Assembly: GCF_900101525.1 (NCBI RefSeq)
Contig: NZ_FMZD01000017.1
Location: 1-57,878 of the forward strand
Direction: 5' to 3'
Origin: Marinilactibacillus psychrotolerans
GTDB taxonomy: Bacteria > Bacillota > Bacilli > Lactobacillales > Carnobacteriaceae_A
DNA: 57,878 nt
Made by a program: the position numbers and the translations under genes
The notes under the pieces: generated by a model
Databases searched by the model: none
The model's input: only the letters and a program-made list of their open reading frames with translations
What the model was told of the DNA's origin: nothing
Part shown: piece by piece, positions 26,659-37,176 of the stretch
How positions within the stretch are numbered: the first letter of the stretch is position 1
How the letters are laid out: each line of letters starts with the position of its first letter

Positions 26659-28068
26659 TTATTTTACTAATTCATAAATAGCTTCGGCATAAATAGCCAT
26701 TGCATTCATCAAATCATCTACTGCCATAAATTCATTTGCCTGGTGCATTGTATCTACACTATCTGGGAACATTGCGCCATAAGCAACCCCACGTGTCATC
26801 AAACGTCCATAAGTTCCACCACCGATAACTTGTTCACTTGCTTCTAATCCTGTCTGACGATGATATACATCTAACAAAGTACGGACTAATGGGTCGTTTC
26901 CTGGCACATAATGTGGAACTTTGCCTTCTGGAAGGGTCACTTCTACAGAATATTGAGACATTTTCTCGTTTATGCTTTTACCAATTATTTCTTCTGAAGT
27001 ACCTTGAGGATAACGCATGTTAATTGTTAGTTGGCCTTCTTCATCTGCTTTAAATTTAAATATTCCAGTATTTGAAGTTAAAGCCCCCATCACTTCATCA
27101 GTGTGTGCGACGCCTAATTTTTCTCCAGCTGGATCTTCGTGCAAGTAAAGTGCAGCGACTTGTATAAAGTCTTGTGCATCTCCTCCGAAATTGAACTCTG
27201 ACAAGAATCGAGCTAAATAAGTTCCGGCATTTACTCCTTTTGCTGGTGTACTACCATGTGCTGCTTTCCCAACAATTTGGATGGTTACACGATGGCCATC
27301 TACTGCAAAATCACCGCTAACTGGCTGTCCAGAAAGAAAATCTTGGAAGGCATTTTCTAATTCTTCTGGTTGTTTTGAGTCGATAACTGCTACAGCATCT
27401 TGAGGAACCATGTTTGGACGCAAACCAGATTCAAATTCAACTAGTTTATGTGTTCCACCTGCTGCATTTCCACCGAATTTTAAGACAGCAGATACATTTC
27501 CTTTTTCACCGTTGATGATAGGAAAAGCTGCATCTGGTGAGAATCCGAAGTCTGGTTCTTGTTGAGTTTCTAAATAGTGTTTGATTCCTTTCCATTCACT
27601 CTCTTCGTCGGTTCCTAAGATAAAGCGAATTTTTTTAGAAACAGGCAAATCTAATTCTTTAATTATTTTAATGGCATAGTATGCAGCCATACCCGGGCCT
27701 TTATCATCACTTGATCCACGTGCATATAATCTACCCTCTTTGATTACAGGTTCAAACGGATCGGTTTCCCATCCAGTTCCAGTTGGCACAACATCTACAT
27801 GAGCAAGAACGCCCATGATCTCGTCACCATCACCATATTCAATATGTCCTGCCCAGTTATCAAAGTTTTCTGCTTTGAATCCATCTCTTTTACCGATTGC
27901 TAAAAATTCTTCTAAAGCTTTTTTAGGTCCTGGTCCTACTGGTGCATCCTTAGTCGCTTTTGAGTCATCTCTTACGCTATCGATTTTCAAGATCGTAAAT
28001 AAATCTTCTAAAAAATCATCTTTCCTTTTTGCTGCTTCTGCTTTCCAATCAATTGACTGAGTTGTCAT
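26659..28068 (-). CDS. pepV: Dipeptidase PepV (M20 family)
   Basis: A 469-residue M20-type metallopeptidase. Zinc-site motifs are HVDVVPTG near residue 90, SSDDKGPG near residue 118 and GTDEESEWKG near residue 152, and later HGSTPA. Length and the dipeptidase motif are typical of PepV from lactic acid bacteria. It cleaves dipeptides in the cytoplasm, in the last step of peptide use. GGAGG precedes the ATG. Confidence 0.95.
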   Translation of the reverse strand: MTTQSIDWKAEAAKRKDDFLEDLFTILKIDSVRDDSKATKDAPVGPGPKKALEEFLAIGKRDGFKAENFDNWAGHIEYGDGDEIMGVLAHVDVVPTGTGWETDPFEPVIKEGRLYARGSSDDKGPGMAAYYAIKIIKELDLPVSKKIRFILGTDEESEWKGIKHYLETQQEPDFGFSPDAAFPIINGEKGNVSAVLKFGGNAAGGTHKLVEFESGLRPNMVPQDAVAVIDSKQPEELENAFQDFLSGQPVSGDFAVDGHRVTIQIVGKAAHGSTPAKGVNAGTYLARFLSEFNFGGDAQDFIQVAALYLHEDPAGEKLGVAHTDEVMGALTSNTGIFKFKADEEGQLTINMRYPQGTSEEIIGKSINEKMSQYSVEVTLPEGKVPHYVPGNDPLVRTLLDVYHRQTGLEASEQVIGGGTYGRLMTRGVAYGAMFPDSVDTMHQANEFMAVDDLMNAMAIYAEAIYELVK

Positions 28069-28250
28069 ATATTTTTCCTCCTAGTAAATCTATCCTGTTT
28101 CGTAAAAAGTGAATCCTTTAAGAATTCCAACCTTTTCACTTCTACAGTCTATTTTAGCATTTTTTAGAATAAACACCAATTCATGCACAAGTAAAATATG
28201 TGCATAATCAGTAAACTAAGCGTAAAATTATGGTCAAAGGAGGGTTTATT

Positions 28251-29081
28251 TTGAAATTATTAAATGAAGAATATATAAAACAGGCTATTCCTGTAAGAGA
28301 AAAGAACAGTTATAAAGGTAACTTCGGAAAATTATTATTTGTTGGAGGGAATGAACAAATGGGTGGAGCCATTATCATGTCTGCCTCAGCAGCAGTATAC
28401 TCGGGTGCAGGATTAGTAACCGTTGCTAGCGCTCCGGTAAATGTTCACGCCCTTCATACAAGAATTCCAGAAGCTATGTTTATAGATATGTATGATTTAG
28501 ACACTCTTGCTAGCATGATTAAGAAAATGGATGGTGTGGTTATAGGTCCTGGTCTAGGACGAGATGATCGTGCGATAGATGTTATGAATACTGTTTTAAA
28601 AACATTAACAGAAGATCAGTTTATTATAATAGATGGAGATGCTATTTCTATTTACGTAAATGAATTACTAGATCATCCGGATGCTCAGCTTATATTTACG
28701 CCCCATTTAGGAGAATGGAAGACTTTATCCAACATGGGACCAGATAAGGAAAATCTCCAAGATAATATTCAAAAACAAAAAGAATTAAATGCTATAGTCA
28801 TTTTGAAAAAAGGACAGTCGGAAATATATTTTGAAGATGAGGTCTGGCAGAATATACCTGGAAATCCTTCAATGGCAACAGGTGGCATGGGAGATACACT
28901 CGCAGGAATGATTGCAGGTTTTATTGGACAATTTGAAACTTATAAAAAAGGAATCCTTTCAGCTGTCTTCTTGCATAGTAAAATTGCTAATACATTAGCC
29001 GAAACTTATTATGTAACTCTCCCAACAGCCATAATTGATCACATTCCTAAAACAATGAAGGGTTATACAAATTCAAATTAA
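28251..29081 (+). CDS. nnrD: ADP-dependent (S)-NAD(P)H-hydrate dehydratase
   Basis: A 276-residue YxkO-type carbohydrate-kinase-fold enzyme that repairs hydrated NAD(P)H. Typical parts are GNFGKLLFVGGNE, AVYSGAGLVTVA, VIGPGLG and GGMGDTLAGMIAGF, the last being the nucleotide-binding anion hole. Start is TTG 28251, seven bases after AAAGGAGG; the ATG at 28230 lies upstream of that site. No epimerase partner (nnrE domain) is fused or adjacent. Confidence 0.9.
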   Translation: MKLLNEEYIKQAIPVREKNSYKGNFGKLLFVGGNEQMGGAIIMSASAAVYSGAGLVTVASAPVNVHALHTRIPEAMFIDMYDLDTLASMIKKMDGVVIGPGLGRDDRAIDVMNTVLKTLTEDQFIIIDGDAISIYVNELLDHPDAQLIFTPHLGEWKTLSNMGPDKENLQDNIQKQKELNAIVILKKGQSEIYFEDEVWQNIPGNPSMATGGMGDTLAGMIAGFIGQFETYKKGILSAVFLHSKIANTLAETYYVTLPTAIIDHIPKTMKGYTNSN

Positions 29082-29383
29082 CCTTTTAAAAACCTTTATT
29101 GTTTTGAATTAGTGAAATGATAAATTCCGTTTAACTATCTTCCCTAAAGTTAGCGTTTCGGATTATACATTTGATCTACTGGTTTATCTTCAGTTTTTAC
29201 TGGATTTAAACCAGCTATTTCTCTTTAACTTTGCTTGCCCATTTATTTTCATCAACGAAAAGTATGACTAAATCCTCTTAATTCAACTAATGAAAAATAT
29301 TACTTTTTGTTAGATAGATGTCTATTTCACTGCTCTCTTTACATCTTTTCATATAGTTTAACAATTGTGTTTTTCTACATACG
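29082..29383. other. Intergenic region with a decayed coding fragment
   Basis: Minus-strand positions 29277-29150 read as a short protein piece (EDLVILFVDENKWASKV, then after one frameshift IAGLNPVKTEDKPVDQMYNPKR and a stop). The two parts look like a continuous tail of a lost gene broken by one frameshift. I do not recognise the parent family. No other feature seen. Confidence 0.3.
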
Positions 29384-29425
29384 AAAATCCCTAAAAGATA
29401 GAGAGAATCGTCTAACTTTTAGGGA
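29384..29425 (-). terminator. Terminator after the rsuA-type gene
   Basis: Stem TCCCTAAAAG/CTTTTAGGGA (29388-29397 with 29416-29425) with an 18-nt loop. TTTTC follows on the minus strand. Confidence 0.7.
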
Positions 29426-29465
29426 CCGAATTATTAAATAACTGATCAATTTACAAGTTTCGTTG

Positions 29466-30182
29466 TTATGCTTTTAATCGTTGAACTTCTTCTTTGGTAC
29501 ATTCTCTATATGCGCCTAACTCTAAGAGAGGGTCTAATGACAAGCTTCCCATTGAAAGTCGTTTTAAATAAAGCACCTCTTTATCCACTGCATGAAACAT
29601 TCTTTTTACTTGATGGAATTTCCCTTCTTGAATAACGATTTCAATTTTAGAGATTTCCTCTTCTGTGTCGATGTCTATTATTGTCAACTCAGCAGGCATT
29701 GTCAGATATTCATCATCTAATTCAACACCTTCTTTGAATTTAGTTATATCTTTTTCTGTAACAATTCCTTTTATTTCAGCAAAATATTTTTTATCTACAT
29801 GGTGCTTAGGTGAAAGCAATCTATGTGTCAATGCACCATCGTTTGTTAATAGCAATAAACCTTCAGTATCAATATCTAGCCTACCTACAGGATGCGGCTC
29901 CTGAACAATATCACTCGGTTGAAGTAAATCAAGTACCGTTTCGTGCATATCATCTTCAGTCGCACTAATAACCCCCGCCGGTTTGTTTAGTATAAAATAA
30001 ACGTATTCTTGATAATCTAAAGATTCCCCGGCAATCAGGACTTCATCCACATCTGGATTAACTTGTGTTTTAGGATCTTTCACCGTTTCACCGTTAATCT
30101 CAACAATGGATGTTTTCAGTAACTTTTTAACTTCTTTTCTGGTTCCTAGCCCACTATGGGCTAATAATTTATCGATTCTCAT
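29466..30182 (-). CDS. 16S rRNA pseudouridine-516 synthase type (RsuA family)
   Basis: A 238-residue RsuA/RluB-type enzyme. An N-terminal S4 domain (MRIDKLLAHSGLGTRKEVKKL) is followed by the catalytic domain with FILNKPAGV and the catalytic Asp in GRLDIDTEGLLLLTNDG. It should isomerise a uridine in rRNA; RsuA modifies U516 of 16S rRNA. GAGGTG precedes the ATG. It sits just after the murJ/ytgP-type gene with a 47-bp gap, a pairing also seen in other Firmicutes. Confidence 0.9.
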   Translation of the reverse strand: MRIDKLLAHSGLGTRKEVKKLLKTSIVEINGETVKDPKTQVNPDVDEVLIAGESLDYQEYVYFILNKPAGVISATEDDMHETVLDLLQPSDIVQEPHPVGRLDIDTEGLLLLTNDGALTHRLLSPKHHVDKKYFAEIKGIVTEKDITKFKEGVELDDEYLTMPAELTIIDIDTEEEISKIEIVIQEGKFHQVKRMFHAVDKEVLYLKRLSMGSLSLDPLLELGAYRECTKEEVQRLKA

Positions 30183-30229
30183 AATTCACCTCAACTCTAG
30201 TGTATCTATTTAGTCAATTAACTCAAAAC

Positions 30230-31903
30230 TTATTTTATTTTTAATTTATTTCTTACTCTAACTGCTTGTTCTCCTAGTAAACGATCAGCCAGCCGTATTT
30301 TCAAGACAAGATAACCATAAACTGTCATCCCTACAATAGCTAAGATCGGCAAGGATAATCCTGCTTGTAACTTACTATCATAATTTAAAATCATTCCTGT
30401 TCCTTCTCTAGCAATAACTGTTACGATTCCCATAATCAAAGAAATAATCAGAATCAGCATAGAACGACGAAACAGTAAACTAGCGGAATAATTAGTGGCT
30501 TTATGCATGATTTTCATCATTAACCAGCACGTTATCCCAAAACCAGCGATAGTAGAGTAAAGCATGCCGTATGCCCCAAATCCTAAGATTCCAACGAATA
30601 AAGGTTGTGTAATTAATTTAGCTATAAATCCAATGATTAATGCTCGAATAGCTGGTCTTGTTTGTCCTGCAGCTTGCAACATGTTTCCTAAGACTGCATA
30701 CAAAGCAATAAAAATACTCATATAAGCGGAAACTTGCGTGACCGCAGTTCCTAACTCATTAGGTTGAAAGAAAACATTATATAAAGGTTCAGCTACTGCC
30801 GCCATTCCTACTGCTGCAGGAAACATGACAAAAAACAAAAGCTGTACACCTTTTGAAAATTGTCTACTCACTTCTTTAATATTTCTTTTAGCCATCAATG
30901 TACTAATGAGCGGAACTGTCGTAATCGATAAAGCTGTACCAAATGAAGTTAATATCATAATTAGTTTGTGCGCATTTGCTTGAGTAATTCCGTATGTTTC
31001 TTCAATTGCATCTTTACTCATACTGGATAACCATTCCATAATCGGTGCATAAGTAATTTGATCAATCATTTGAAAAATTGTAATACCAGTGGCAATCACG
31101 ATAAACGGTATGGATGTTTTAATAATTCCTTTTAATAATGCATTTGAAGAGACCTTTACTTCTCCAGTGCTTTCTTCTTCACCATAGTCAAATGCAGTAT
31201 CTAATCTCTTGATTTTCCAAGCTAAATAAGCAAGAGAAAAAATTGCACCAACAAAAGCTGCAAAAGTAGAATAAGACACCGCCGTTACCATTCCCTCACC
31301 TTCACCTAACAAAACTTGCGTAATTATGTAGGCTGAAACTAACATGAATATTATTCGTGCAAACTGTTCAATCATTTGAGAAATTGCTGGTGCAGCCATA
31401 GTATTATGTCCTTGAATAAACCCTCGAGTGACACTCTGCGAAGGAATGATCAATAAAGCAGGTACTAATGCTCTCATAACAATTACTGCATCATCAGTAC
31501 TAGCAGATGGACTGGTTTTCGCTAATAAGGGCGCCAACAAATACAAAGCAGCTGCTGAAATAATCCCAGTAAAAACCATTAATTTTAACCCTTGCTTATA
31601 AATAGATTTAGAGACTTCATATTCTCCAATCGCATTATAATGACTAATTTGTTTTGATATTGCTGAAGGAACACCTGCTGTAGCCAACGCCAGGAAAAAA
31701 GCATAAGGTGTATACCCTATTTGAAACAGAGCATTAGCTGCATTAGCTTCACTCCCCATCCAAGCCATCCAAGGGATAATATAAATAATTCCGAGAACTC
31801 TTGAAACCATACTTCCTGCTGTCATCCAGGCTGATCCACTAATCAATTGCTGATCATGCGTCAATTCTTTTTTTACTGTAGTCGGAGTGGATTGATTATC
31901 CAT
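30230..31903 (-). CDS. MurJ-type lipid II flippase (YtgP family)
   Basis: A 557-residue membrane protein of the MOP/MVF flippase superfamily, with about 14 hydrophobic helices. The start SAWMTAGSMVSRVLGIIYIIPW matches the YtgP branch of MurJ, which flips the cell-wall precursor lipid II. Arg and other polar residues appear inside the early helices, as usual for this group. The ribosome site is AGAAGG. It is upstream of the RsuA-type gene. Confidence 0.88.
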   Translation of the reverse strand: MDNQSTPTTVKKELTHDQQLISGSAWMTAGSMVSRVLGIIYIIPWMAWMGSEANAANALFQIGYTPYAFFLALATAGVPSAISKQISHYNAIGEYEVSKSIYKQGLKLMVFTGIISAAALYLLAPLLAKTSPSASTDDAVIVMRALVPALLIIPSQSVTRGFIQGHNTMAAPAISQMIEQFARIIFMLVSAYIITQVLLGEGEGMVTAVSYSTFAAFVGAIFSLAYLAWKIKRLDTAFDYGEEESTGEVKVSSNALLKGIIKTSIPFIVIATGITIFQMIDQITYAPIMEWLSSMSKDAIEETYGITQANAHKLIMILTSFGTALSITTVPLISTLMAKRNIKEVSRQFSKGVQLLFFVMFPAAVGMAAVAEPLYNVFFQPNELGTAVTQVSAYMSIFIALYAVLGNMLQAAGQTRPAIRALIIGFIAKLITQPLFVGILGFGAYGMLYSTIAGFGITCWLMMKIMHKATNYSASLLFRRSMLILIISLIMGIVTVIAREGTGMILNYDSKLQAGLSLPILAIVGMTVYGYLVLKIRLADRLLGEQAVRVRNKLKIK

Positions 31904-31982
31904 TATAGATTGAACCTTCTTTCGATAAGTGGGAAATAGTTTAATTCTTTTAAAATCCGTATATTTTTTTACATTTACATAG

Positions 31983-32005
31983 AAAAAGGAGCAACCTGCG
32001 CTCCT
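31983..32005 (-). terminator. Terminator after the LmrA-type exporter gene
   Basis: Stem AAAGGAGC/GCTCCTTT with a short loop, then TTTTTC on the minus strand. It lies about 135 bp past the ABC exporter gene. Confidence 0.65.
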
Positions 32006-32114
32006 TTACCAATTAGATTCTATTTTACTGTTTTAATGTATCCGTTGCAATCTCGTTTGCAAATAATAAAGTAATTTATTAAAAATTTAATTATTGTAGT
32101 GAATTAATAAAAAT

Positions 32115-32147
32115 AATTCATTTAATTCATTTAATTCATTTAATTCA
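32115..32147. repeat. Short tandem repeat, 9-bp unit
   Basis: The unit AATTCATTT occurs 3.7 times in a row. It covers the exporter stop codon (32140-32142) and the bases past it, so copy change would not alter the protein except at the last codon. Confidence 0.85.
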
Positions 32148-33912
32148 GTTGTTGTTTTGCAAATAAACCATACATAGGATGGGTATTTAATAATTCCTCA
32201 TGAGTCCCCATTCCCGTTATTTCACCATTGTCGATAAATAAGATTTTATTGGCATCAATAATTGTACTCAAACGGTGAGCAATCACAAAAGTTGTGCGCC
32301 CTTCCATTAATTTATTCAACGCCTGTGATACAATTCGTTCTGATTGACTATCAAGACTGGCAGTTGCTTCATCCATCATTAAAATTTTGGGATTTCTTAA
32401 AAATGCTCTAGCAATATTAATTCGTTGTCTTTGTCCTCCAGATAGTTTGATTCCTCGTTCCCCGATCATTTCATCTAACCCATCAGGAAAAGCCTCGATG
32501 AACCCTCTGGCATAGGCCATTTCAGCAACTCGCCATAATTCTTCATCAGAAATTTCAGCATTTTCCGGCAGTCCGTAGCACAAATTTTCTCTTATTGTCC
32601 CTGACATCATTGCGTTTTCCTGAGATACATAGCCAATCTGGCTTCTCCAAGAAGCAATAGAAATATCTTGAACAGGAATATCTCCAGCAATAATTTGTCC
32701 AGAATTAGGTTCATAAAATCTCTCAATCAGCGCAAAGAGTGTGGTTTTACCTCCCCCACTAGGACCGGCAAAAGCAATTTTCTCACCTGGATTAGTTGTA
32801 AACTGAATTTTTTTCAATATTGGATTACCTTCTGTATACTCAAATGATACATTCTCAAAATGCAGAGGCAAATTCGTAATATCTACTTCTTCCCCAACTT
32901 CTGCTGGTTCTTCCTCTTCATCCAAGATATCAATAATTCGGTTTGTTGCTCCTGCAGCTTTTTGTATCTGCATGAAAAAGTTCATGAACGTAACTGCGGG
33001 AAAGATAACTTGAAATAAGTAAAGTAAGAAGGCAACTAGAGAACCAGTCGTCATTACTCCTTGAGCAACTCGATAGCCGCCGTATCCAATAACCATCACG
33101 ACAATTCCCATCATTAACGTGTACATTAAAGGGGCAATTAAAGACATATATCTTGCTTCTTTTAACCCAATTTTATATAAACGAGTAATCCCTCTTTTTC
33201 CTTTTTCTTTTTCATATGGCTCTGCTGTTGAAGATTTCATAAGTCTTGCTTCAGAGATTGTCTGTTGAATTTTCCCTGAAAATACTGCAGTTTCATCTTG
33301 CATTTCTTTTGAAATTAAGGCAATTTTATTCCCTAATGGTTTAACAAGTATCGTTACTAAAGGGATTGCAACCAACATAACTAACGTCATTTTCCAATCC
33401 ATAAAAACCAATATAAAGAATACGCCAATGACAGTAATAATTCCTGTAACAAATTGCGGAAAGAATGAAGTAATTAGATTCTGTACAATAATAGTATCAT
33501 TCGTAATTCGACTAACGACTTCTCCAGAAGCGTATTGATCAAAAAACTTGACGGGAAGTCTTGTAACCTTTTTCCACAAAAATGTTCTTAATCCTGCAAT
33601 GACCTGGTGTCCTACTTTATGTAAAATGAAATTGGACATTGCATCTAATAACACTTGAATGACAAAGACTGCAATAATGCCAGCTATCATTTTAGGGGTA
33701 AAGAAATCTAATTCTACGCCATCTATAAATCGCTGTGTTACCAAAGGGATCATTAACTGAGTGGCAGTGGTCAATACACTGCCTATTAAACCAATAAATA
33801 GTAATGATTTAGATAAATCAGTTGACCAAATCAGTCTGATAAATTTTTTAAGATCATGTTTATTTAATTTTTTTTGTACGATCAATTCGTTACGCATAAA
33901 ATCGTGTTGCAT
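32140..33912 (-). CDS. Homodimeric-type multidrug ABC exporter (LmrA/BmrA type)
   Basis: A 590-residue half-transporter with six predicted helices and an ATPase domain. Walker A is GPSGGGKTT, the signature LSGGQRQRI and Walker B ILMMDEA with catalytic Glu, so all sites look intact and it probably works as a homodimer. Start ATG 33912 follows AGAGGAG; an in-frame extension to 34008 has no ribosome site. It is a second exporter system besides the BmrCD-type pair, and it lies between the murJ- and leuS-type genes. Substrate unknown. Confidence 0.9.
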   Translation of the reverse strand: MQHDFMRNELIVQKKLNKHDLKKFIRLIWSTDLSKSLLFIGLIGSVLTTATQLMIPLVTQRFIDGVELDFFTPKMIAGIIAVFVIQVLLDAMSNFILHKVGHQVIAGLRTFLWKKVTRLPVKFFDQYASGEVVSRITNDTIIVQNLITSFFPQFVTGIITVIGVFFILVFMDWKMTLVMLVAIPLVTILVKPLGNKIALISKEMQDETAVFSGKIQQTISEARLMKSSTAEPYEKEKGKRGITRLYKIGLKEARYMSLIAPLMYTLMMGIVVMVIGYGGYRVAQGVMTTGSLVAFLLYLFQVIFPAVTFMNFFMQIQKAAGATNRIIDILDEEEEPAEVGEEVDITNLPLHFENVSFEYTEGNPILKKIQFTTNPGEKIAFAGPSGGGKTTLFALIERFYEPNSGQIIAGDIPVQDISIASWRSQIGYVSQENAMMSGTIRENLCYGLPENAEISDEELWRVAEMAYARGFIEAFPDGLDEMIGERGIKLSGGQRQRINIARAFLRNPKILMMDEATASLDSQSERIVSQALNKLMEGRTTFVIAHRLSTIIDANKILFIDNGEITGMGTHEELLNTHPMYGLFAKQQLN

Positions 33913-34100
33913 GTAAGTTTCTCCTCTATTTAGATTAATGACTAATCTAACGTCAATTCTATAAACATAGTGCATTAATATTCTATCAAACAATCGCAAA
34001 GGTTGCACTGATTATTTAAATAATCAGACTTTAGACTGATGAGCTACATTTAGAAGGTCACTAAAATCAGAAGGAATCTATTGGAAATATCCTATTTCAT

Positions 34101-34137
34101 AAAAAAGAAGACATAAAACTTAGGTTCTATGCCTTCT
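34101..34137 (-). terminator. Terminator of leuS
   Basis: Stem AGAAGGCATAGAA/TTTTATGTCTTCT (with G-U pairs) and six T on the minus strand. It lies just past the leuS stop. Confidence 0.8.
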
Positions 34138-34152
34138 AATATTTTGGCTAAT

Positions 34153-36573
34153 TTAATTAGGCGCAACAATATTAACTAGTTTTCCTGGTACCACTATTAT
34201 TTTACGAACGGTTTTACCTTCTAAATGTTCTTTAATATTTCCATTTTCCATCGCCATTTTTTCAAGTTCTTCTTTAGATATGTCTTTAGATGCGGTCGCT
34301 TTGCCACGAATTTTTCCGTTGATCTGGAAGACAACTTCTACTTCATCCGTTACTAGTTTTGCTGCATCATAAGTTGGCCATGTTTCATAAGTGATACTCT
34401 GTCCCGTTTGGCTCACACGACTCCATAATTCTTCTCCTAGATGAGGCGCAATTGGTGCCAGCATTTTCAAGAACCCTTTAATGTAATCTACTGGTAGACC
34501 TTCGGCTTTATAGGCTGCATTTACAAATACCATTAATTGTGAAATACCTGTATTAAACTGTAAATTCTCAAAATCTTGAGTCACTTTTTTTACCGTCTGG
34601 TGATATACGACATCTAAAGATCCATCATTTATAGTTGTGATACGATCTCTCAAGCGATCTTCTTCATCAATCAGTAATCTCCAGACACGATCTAGAAATT
34701 TACGCGAGCCTTCAAGACCATCTGTACTCCAAGCAATAGCTGCATCAAGCGGTCCCATAAACATCTCATATACTCTTAATGTATCTGCTCCAAATTCTTC
34801 CACAACATCGTCAGGATTTACGACATTTCCTTTTGATTTAGACATTTTTTCATTATTTTCTCCAAGAATCATCCCTTGATTATATAAGCGCTCGAATGGT
34901 TCTTTAGTCGGTACAACACCTAAATCATATAAAAATTTATGCCAGAAACGAGCATATAATAGATGGAGTACAGCATGTTCTGCTCCACCAATATATAGAT
35001 CTACTGGAAGCCATTTTTTTAATTTTTCAGGATCGGCTAGTTGTTCAGAATTTTCAGGATCTATAAATCTCAAGAAATACCAAGAGCTTCCTGCCCACTG
35101 CGGCATTGTATTCGTATCTCTTTTACCTTTTTTTCCGGTTTCAGGATCGATTACGTTAACCCAGTCTTCTATAACAGCTAATGGTGATTCTCCTGTTCCG
35201 GATGGCTTAATTTCATCTGTCTTAGGCAATTCAATTGGTAATTCTGATTCTGGAACTGTTGTAGTTGTACCATCTTCCCAATGAATTACAGGAATTGGTT
35301 CCCCCCAGTATCTTTGACGAGCAAATAACCAGTCTCTTAATCGATAGGTTGTTTTTCTTTCTCCAACTTGCTTTTCTTCCAGATAAGCTATTATTTCGCT
35401 GATCGCTTCTTCTTTATTTAACCCATCCAAGAATTCTGAATGTATATGTGGACCATCTTCTGTAAAAGCAGCTTCTTGTACATTTCCACCTTCAAGTACG
35501 GGAATAATTTCTAAGTTGTATTTCTTAGCAAATTCCCAATCACGCTCATCATGTGCTGGAACTGCCATGATCGAGCCAGTTCCATAAGAGGCTAGTACAT
35601 AATCTGCGATCCAAATGGGCATTTCTTTACCGGTTACTGGATTAATTGCATAAGCACCTGTAAATACCCCTGTCTTATCTTTGTTCAAATCCGTTCTTTC
35701 TAAATCAGATTTGACGCTTACTTCTTTAATATAGGTTTCCACTGCTTCTTTTTGATCTTCTGAAGTAATCTGTTCAATCAATTCGGATTCTGGGGCTAAA
35801 ACTGCATAAGTAGCACCAAATAAAGTATCAGGACGAGTTGTAAATACAGTAAATTCTAACTCTGTATCTTTAATCTGAAATAATACATTTGCACCTTCAG
35901 ATTTACCAATCCAGTTTCTCTGCATATCTTTTATATGTTCGGGCCAGTCAACCTCTTCTAAATCTTCTAGTAAACGATCTGCATAAGCCGTAATTTTAAG
36001 CATCCATTGCTTCATCGGTTTACGGTAGACAGGATGACCTCCACGTTCAGATTTCCCATCGATTACCTCTTCATTTGCCAGCACTGTTCCTAACGCTGGA
36101 CACCAGTTAACAGGTACTTCTGCCTCGTAAGCTAATCCTTTTTCATATAATTTAATAAATATCCATTGAGTCCATTTGTAATAATCAGGATCTGTCGTAT
36201 TGATTTCTCGTTCCCAGTCATAACTAAATCCTAATGAATTGATCTGACGTTTAAAAGTCTGGATATTTTTTTCTGTAAATTCTGCTGGATCATTTCCTGT
36301 ATCTAATGCATATTGTTCCGCTGGTAAACCAAACGCATCCCACCCCATCGGATGAAGTACATTATAGCCTTGAGCACGTTTCATACGTGAAATGATATCT
36401 GTGGCAGTGTACCCTTCTGGATGGCCAACATGCAGTCCTTGTCCGGATGGATAGGGAAACATGTCTAATGCATAAAAGTTCTCTTTATTATCCTCTTCTG
36501 TTGTTTTGAATGTATGGTTATTAATCCAAAACGCTTGCCATTTTTTTTCAATTGATTTGTGATTGAATGACAT
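34153..36573 (-). CDS. leuS: Leucyl-tRNA synthetase
   Basis: An 806-residue class I synthetase, the usual length for bacteria. The HIGH motif appears as [12 protein letters not shown] at residue 48 and the KMSKS motif as KMSKSKGN. The CP1 editing domain lies between ([12 protein letters not shown]). It charges tRNA-Leu with leucine. AGAGGAGAG precedes the ATG. A T-box leader (36772-37005) with a CUC specifier controls it, so uncharged tRNA-Leu should raise expression. Confidence 0.97.
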   Translation of the reverse strand: MSFNHKSIEKKWQAFWINNHTFKTTEEDNKENFYALDMFPYPSGQGLHVGHPEGYTATDIISRMKRAQGYNVLHPMGWDAFGLPAEQYALDTGNDPAEFTEKNIQTFKRQINSLGFSYDWEREINTTDPDYYKWTQWIFIKLYEKGLAYEAEVPVNWCPALGTVLANEEVIDGKSERGGHPVYRKPMKQWMLKITAYADRLLEDLEEVDWPEHIKDMQRNWIGKSEGANVLFQIKDTELEFTVFTTRPDTLFGATYAVLAPESELIEQITSEDQKEAVETYIKEVSVKSDLERTDLNKDKTGVFTGAYAINPVTGKEMPIWIADYVLASYGTGSIMAVPAHDERDWEFAKKYNLEIIPVLEGGNVQEAAFTEDGPHIHSEFLDGLNKEEAISEIIAYLEEKQVGERKTTYRLRDWLFARQRYWGEPIPVIHWEDGTTTTVPESELPIELPKTDEIKPSGTGESPLAVIEDWVNVIDPETGKKGKRDTNTMPQWAGSSWYFLRFIDPENSEQLADPEKLKKWLPVDLYIGGAEHAVLHLLYARFWHKFLYDLGVVPTKEPFERLYNQGMILGENNEKMSKSKGNVVNPDDVVEEFGADTLRVYEMFMGPLDAAIAWSTDGLEGSRKFLDRVWRLLIDEEDRLRDRITTINDGSLDVVYHQTVKKVTQDFENLQFNTGISQLMVFVNAAYKAEGLPVDYIKGFLKMLAPIAPHLGEELWSRVSQTGQSITYETWPTYDAAKLVTDEVEVVFQINGKIRGKATASKDISKEELEKMAMENGNIKEHLEGKTVRKIIVVPGKLVNIVAPN

Positions 36574-36771
36574 CTTATTCTCTCCTCTTTAAATAAAATC
36601 TAATTTTAAAATAACTTTCCCACAATTCATCTTCGAAACTTAATATAGAACTAAGAATCCGGTAATCCTGTCCCGTTTCACTCAAAGGGATAAGGAATTC
36701 TCAACTCACGAATGATCATTCAATTTACACAAACGAAATGATCAGCTCGATACACTTCAAACAGGCAAAAC

Positions 36772-36811
36772 AAAAGCCCTATAAACTATACAATTGTATA
36801 GTTTATAGGGC
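36772..36811 (-). terminator. T-box terminator
   Basis: Perfect stem GCCCTATAAACTATACAA and its complement (36776-36811), then TTTTG on the minus strand. It is the regulated terminator of the leuS T-box. Confidence 0.9.
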
Positions 36812-37005
36812 GTAATTGATCGCGGTACCACCTAATTTTATTGTTCTGTATAAAAAACAGAAACAATCTCAAATCTTTAACGCAGATTTACGGCTTAAGT
36901 TAATAGAATCAATTGATTGTTTCACTTAAACGACTTCCAGGCGAGTTCAGTTACTTTTATACGTATTTCCACCAACCATACGCTCTCTATAAAAAAAGTA
37001 GACCT
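36772..37005 (-). promoter_or_regulatory. T-box riboswitch of leuS (Leu, CUC specifier)
   Basis: On the minus strand Stem I has ATAGAGAGCG (AG bulge), GGTTGGTGGAAATACG and the specifier region ACTGAACTCGCC, with codon CUC (Leu) at 36943-36945. The conserved T-box TAGGTGGTACCGCG lies at 36821-36834, followed by the terminator. The antiterminator would pair with the T-box segment. Ends of the element are approximate. Confidence 0.92.
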
Positions 37006-37132
37006 ATTATTCCTGTTCAGAGTCTTTTGTTTAAAAGTAATTAATGAATTTTTTATTTTGTAAATCTATTATTAATCATCATCTTACCAAAACACTTTGA
37101 TAGTAGCAATAGTTTTTATAAAAATGCTCAAG

Positions 37133-37169
37133 CAAAAAGCTCTGACAATCACGGGGACTGTCAAAGCTT
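37133..37169 (-). terminator. Terminator of the LysM autolysin gene
   Basis: Stem AAGCTTTGACA/TGTCAGAGCTT (arms 37137-37147 and 37159-37169) followed by TTTTT on the minus strand. It starts just past the autolysin stop. Confidence 0.8.
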
Positions 37170-37176
37170 AAACGGA

